Part shown: in pieces, positions 5,359 through 7,680 of the stretch
How positions within the stretch are numbered: position 1 is the stretch's first letter
Layout: the number at the start of each line of letters is the position of its first letter
Source of the DNA: Anaerolineales bacterium
GTDB lineage: Bacteria; Chloroflexota; Anaerolineae; Anaerolineales; UBA4823
Direction of reading: 5' to 3'
Assembly (NCBI GenBank): GCA_022865865.1
Contig: JALHTN010000547.1
Coordinates: 1 to 7,680, forward strand
Length of the DNA: 7,680 nt
Translations under genes and position numbers: made by a program
Notes under the pieces: generated by a model
What the model was told of the DNA's origin: nothing
Seen by the model: the letters and a program-made list of their open reading frames with translations, nothing else
The model's database searches: none

Positions 5359-6759
5359 ATGTATAGCCATGAAGATTATCTTTCACCCTACACCTGGAGA
5401 TATGGGTCAAAAGAGATGCGTCATGTTTGGAGTGAAGTTAACAAGCGTCGTCTTTGGCGCAAGATCTGGGTGACCTTAGCTGATGTCCAATCCGAATTTG
5501 GATTGGTATCAGCGGAACAAGTGACCGATCTCCGCGATCACATCAACCAGGTGGATATCCTGCGCTCTTTGGCGATTGAAGAGCAAATTCATCATGATTT
5601 GATGGCTGAGCTGAAGGCTTTTGCTGAGAGCGCACCATTGGGGGGTGGCGTCTTGCATCTAGGTGCAACTTCCGCTGACATTGAAGATAACGCGGATGTG
5701 CTGCGCATCCGCCAGGCTTTTGATTTAATCATCGATAAGTTAGTCAAATTAATACTCACCCTGACCGACCAGGTGGATAGATGGGCAGATTATCCCATAA
5801 TGGGCTATACCCACCTGCAGCCCGCAGAGCCAACAACCCTGGGCTACCGGCTGGCTTTTACTGCACAGGACTTGTTCTACGATTGGGATGAGCTGCGCAG
5901 GAGCCGGCGGGGATTGCGAGGCAAAGGTTTCAAGGGTGCGGTGGGGACTGGCGCCTCCTATGCAGAACTAATCGGAGGCGATAATCTGGCTGAATTCGAG
6001 ACCAGGCTGGCGATGAAGCTCAAAATGCCGTTTTTCCCTGTGACCTCGCAAGTTTATCCCCGCAAGCAGGATTACCGCGTGCTCAGCAGCCTGGCTGGCC
6101 TGGCGAGTTCACTTAATAAATTTGCCTTCGACCTGCGCATCCTCCAATCACCAGCGTTTGGGGAGCTGGCAGAACCATTTGGGAGTAAGCAGGTTGGATC
6201 TTCTGCGATGCCTTTCAAACGGAATCCGATCAATGCCGAAAAGATCGATTCACTAGCCCGATCTTTAGCCCAGCTGCCGCGCCAGGCATGGGATAATGCT
6301 GCAAATTCCCTGCTGGAGAGGACATTAGATGATTCTGCAAACCGGCGTTCGATTCTGGCAGAAGGATTTTTGATCGCGGATGAGCTGCTTGATACAGCGC
6401 AACGCATAATTGCAGGGCTCGTGATAGATGAGGCTGCTATCCAGCGCAATCTATCGATGTATGGCCATATTGTGGGCAGTGAACGAGTTTTGATGGCGCT
6501 AGTAAAAGCGGGTGCTGATCGCCAGGTGATGCACGAGCGTTTACGGGAATTGGCAATGATGGCGAGGGAGAATGTTGGCAGCGCTGAGCAGGAACTGCTG
6601 GATGAGATGATCACCCATGAAACGCTCTTCCTGGAATACCTCAGTGCAGCTCAGCTAGGAGAGCTGCTTGATACCAGCCGATATATTGGTGATGCTCCTG
6701 AACGGACGCGTGAATTTTGCAAAATCATCCGGGATCAATTCGAGAAATCTTCCGCATGA
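5359..6759 (+). CDS. purB: Adenylosuccinate lyase (eukaryotic-like ADSL subtype)
   Basis: A 466-aa cytosolic enzyme of the fumarase/aspartase superfamily, active as a homotetramer. It removes fumarate from SAICAR and from adenylosuccinate, giving AICAR and AMP in purine synthesis. Family motifs are 'HLGATSADIEDNAD' (100-113), 'GYTHLQPAEPTT' (149-160) with the catalytic H152, and the signature 'GSSAMPFKRNP' (280-290) with the catalytic serine loop. The start of the protein ('RYGSKEM', 'RLWRKIWVTLADVQ'), 'ERTLDDSANRR' (320-330), 'LMALVKAGADRQ' (378-389) and 'LLDTSRYIGDAPE' (436-448) resemble human ADSL more than Bacillus PurB as I recall them. The start at 5359 has AAAGGA nine bases upstream and sits just after a good promoter. 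A 35-codon extension to 5254 crosses that promoter and is rejected. It stands alone, divergent from the kinase cluster, with no other purine gene in the window. Confidence 0.96.
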   Translation: MYSHEDYLSPYTWRYGSKEMRHVWSEVNKRRLWRKIWVTLADVQSEFGLVSAEQVTDLRDHINQVDILRSLAIEEQIHHDLMAELKAFAESAPLGGGVLHLGATSADIEDNADVLRIRQAFDLIIDKLVKLILTLTDQVDRWADYPIMGYTHLQPAEPTTLGYRLAFTAQDLFYDWDELRRSRRGLRGKGFKGAVGTGASYAELIGGDNLAEFETRLAMKLKMPFFPVTSQVYPRKQDYRVLSSLAGLASSLNKFAFDLRILQSPAFGELAEPFGSKQVGSSAMPFKRNPINAEKIDSLARSLAQLPRQAWDNAANSLLERTLDDSANRRSILAEGFLIADELLDTAQRIIAGLVIDEAAIQRNLSMYGHIVGSERVLMALVKAGADRQVMHERLRELAMMARENVGSAEQELLDEMITHETLFLEYLSAAQLGELLDTSRYIGDAPERTREFCKIIRDQFEKSSA

Positions 6760-6788
6760 ATTCGAATTAATTAAGTTAATGAATTTTT
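6759..6788 (+). terminator. AT-rich stem-loop with T-run after purB
   Basis: AATTC (6759-6763) can pair with GAATT (6781-6785), and ATTAA (6766-6770) with TTAAT (6776-6780), leaving a 2-base bulge and a 5-base loop; five Ts (6784-6788) close it. The stem has only one G-C pair, so its stability is low. It begins at the last base of the purB stop codon, where a terminator would be expected. Confidence 0.25.
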
Positions 6789-6848
6789 CCTTGGTCGCGC
6801 CCTCAAATCATATTGGTTCTGGATAGTTTATTAATGGCAAGCGAACCT

Positions 6849-6863
6849 TGTTATTTAATAACA
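6849..6863. repeat. Palindrome between the convergent purB and DUF6544-like genes
   Basis: TGTTATTTAATAACA is a perfect palindrome with seven-base arms around a single T. It lies in the 153-base AT-rich gap between two convergent genes, so it is not near a start codon. It is too short-looped and AT-rich to be a standard terminator. The rest of the gap shows no gene. Confidence 0.35.
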
Positions 6864-6912
6864 TCTAAATCCAATAACCAGATGACATTTTTCTTAACCT
6901 AACCAAGAATTA

Positions 6913-7680
6913 TCACAAACCCCTGCGCTGGACAGTTTCACTTACATCAAGGTTGAAGACGACTTCATCCACGCTGAACACAGCCCATGCCGTACCCTCG
7001 CTAAACCAGGTGACCGCACCGACCGTCAAGGTGAGCTGCCCGTTTAAGATTTGCCATTCTATGGCTTCATTGATCCACAGTGTTTTGGTTTCATCGGTAG
7101 CTTCTTTGTAGCGCATGGCTTCTGTATGGCTCAGCAGCCCGGTTTGGGGATTGAAGCGTACCAGGAATGTCTCCAGTTCTTCACTATAAGGGATTCTCAA
7201 CATTGCAGTATCATCATTGACTGGTTCCCAGCTGACTCGAGGATCGGTAATGAATATTGAAGGCAGCCAGACTGATTCTGCCCATAATCCCAGGTTGGCA
7301 GCTTGGTTTATCTTGGGTTCGTTTTCCGTCACCCCAAAGGGTAATTCCAAGCGGCTGTTGCCATCCAGATACAGCTCGTTCACCTTTAAGATTGGGAATC
7401 CAAACCAGGTGACTTCGATGTAATGGCGGTAATTCTTACCAGCCTCATGAACAAAGCGAAAGCGCCCGGGAAGAGAAATTCCAAACATACGCATTTTCGC
7501 CCTACCCGAGATGATCGCTGATTCAATGACCGGAATTTGGTCCCCATACACCGTACGGTAGAAGCGCCCAACCGGACCAGGTAAACCATCCGGTAAGCTG
7601 ATAGTTTCTAAGCCTGACTCTCGGGCAGGTAGGGGTGGCAGAGGTTTCGGTGTTACTTTGAGTCCGATCCACAAAATGAC
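6913..7680 (-). CDS. DUF6544-like protein, 5' end cut by the window edge
   Basis: The C-terminal 255 residues of a protein whose reading frame stays open to the last base. It begins with 'VILWIGLKV', which looks like the end of a membrane helix, followed by a Pro-rich linker 'PKPLPPLP'. The soluble part includes 'LPGPVGRFYRTVYG', a beta-rich 'SGRAKMRMFGISLPGRFRF' stretch, 'WFGFPILKVNELYLDGNSRLEL', and a later 'WLPSIFITDPRVSWEP'. This order of an LPxPVxRF-like opening, basic beta strands and a Trp/Pro motif fits the DUF6544/DUF6920-type families, whose function is unknown; the assignment is from memory and moderate. A TTG at 7674 could be read as a start, but the open frame and hydrophobic residues before it argue for truncation. 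The domain is probably extracytoplasmic or membrane-associated (inference). It converges on purB. Confidence 0.6.
   Translation of the reverse strand, partial: VILWIGLKVTPKPLPPLPARESGLETISLPDGLPGPVGRFYRTVYGDQIPVIESAIISGRAKMRMFGISLPGRFRFVHEAGKNYRHYIEVTWFGFPILKVNELYLDGNSRLELPFGVTENEPKINQAANLGLWAESVWLPSIFITDPRVSWEPVNDDTAMLRIPYSEELETFLVRFNPQTGLLSHTEAMRYKEATDETKTLWINEAIEWQILNGQLTLTVGAVTWFSEGTAWAVFSVDEVVFNLDVSETVQRRGL

Noticed and set aside
6072..6614. 180-aa minus-strand frame inside purB, rich in Ser and Ala.
   Set aside because: It is the antisense shadow of conserved purB codons, including the catalytic signature.

Overview
The window reads as a stretch of a bacterial chromosome of moderate G+C with tightly packed genes. 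No rRNA, tRNA, insertion sequence or CRISPR array is visible. The gene set is a Hanks-type Ser/Thr kinase fused to a PQQ-type propeller, a PP2C phosphatase, two response regulators without a histidine kinase, a small DUF971 protein and a DUF6544-like protein. Together with the wording of several motifs, this suggests a member of the Chloroflexota, probably Anaerolineae. That placement is an inference from family resemblance, not from a marker gene.

Layout, left to right: (1) 65-412 (+), a DUF971 protein with two CxCxxC motifs. (2) 461-1114 (-), a NarL/LuxR-type response regulator with a DevR/DosR-like DNA-binding helix and its own good promoter at 1140-1168. (3) 1248-5112 (-), a four-gene co-directional cluster. 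In order of transcription it holds a soluble kinase-propeller fusion (625 aa), a PP2C phosphatase (303 aa), an unrecognised 81-aa acidic protein, and an OmpR/PhoB-type response regulator (243 aa). Gaps are 36, 58 and 3 bases, so one transcript from a promoter near 5238-5266 is likely. (4) 5113-5358, a divergent control region holding two back-to-back promoters. (5) 5359-6759 (+), purB, encoding adenylosuccinate lyase of a type that resembles animal ADSL more than Bacillus PurB. (6) 6913-7680 (-), the 3' part of a DUF6544-like gene that runs off the right edge.

The most interesting unit is the four-gene cluster. A kinase, its probable antagonistic phosphatase, a small acidic protein and a DNA-binding response regulator sit together with no sensor histidine kinase. 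This suggests a Ser/Thr phosphorylation circuit feeding a two-component-type transcription factor. The kinase domain is unusual: all three glycines of the ATP-binding loop are serines, the helix-C glutamate is a glutamine, and the catalytic-loop lysine is an asparagine. The ATP-anchoring lysine, catalytic Asp, metal-binding Asn and DFG remain. It may be an atypical kinase or an allosteric pseudokinase regulated by its own eight-bladed propeller. PurB is a housekeeping purine enzyme and probably only shares the divergent promoter region.
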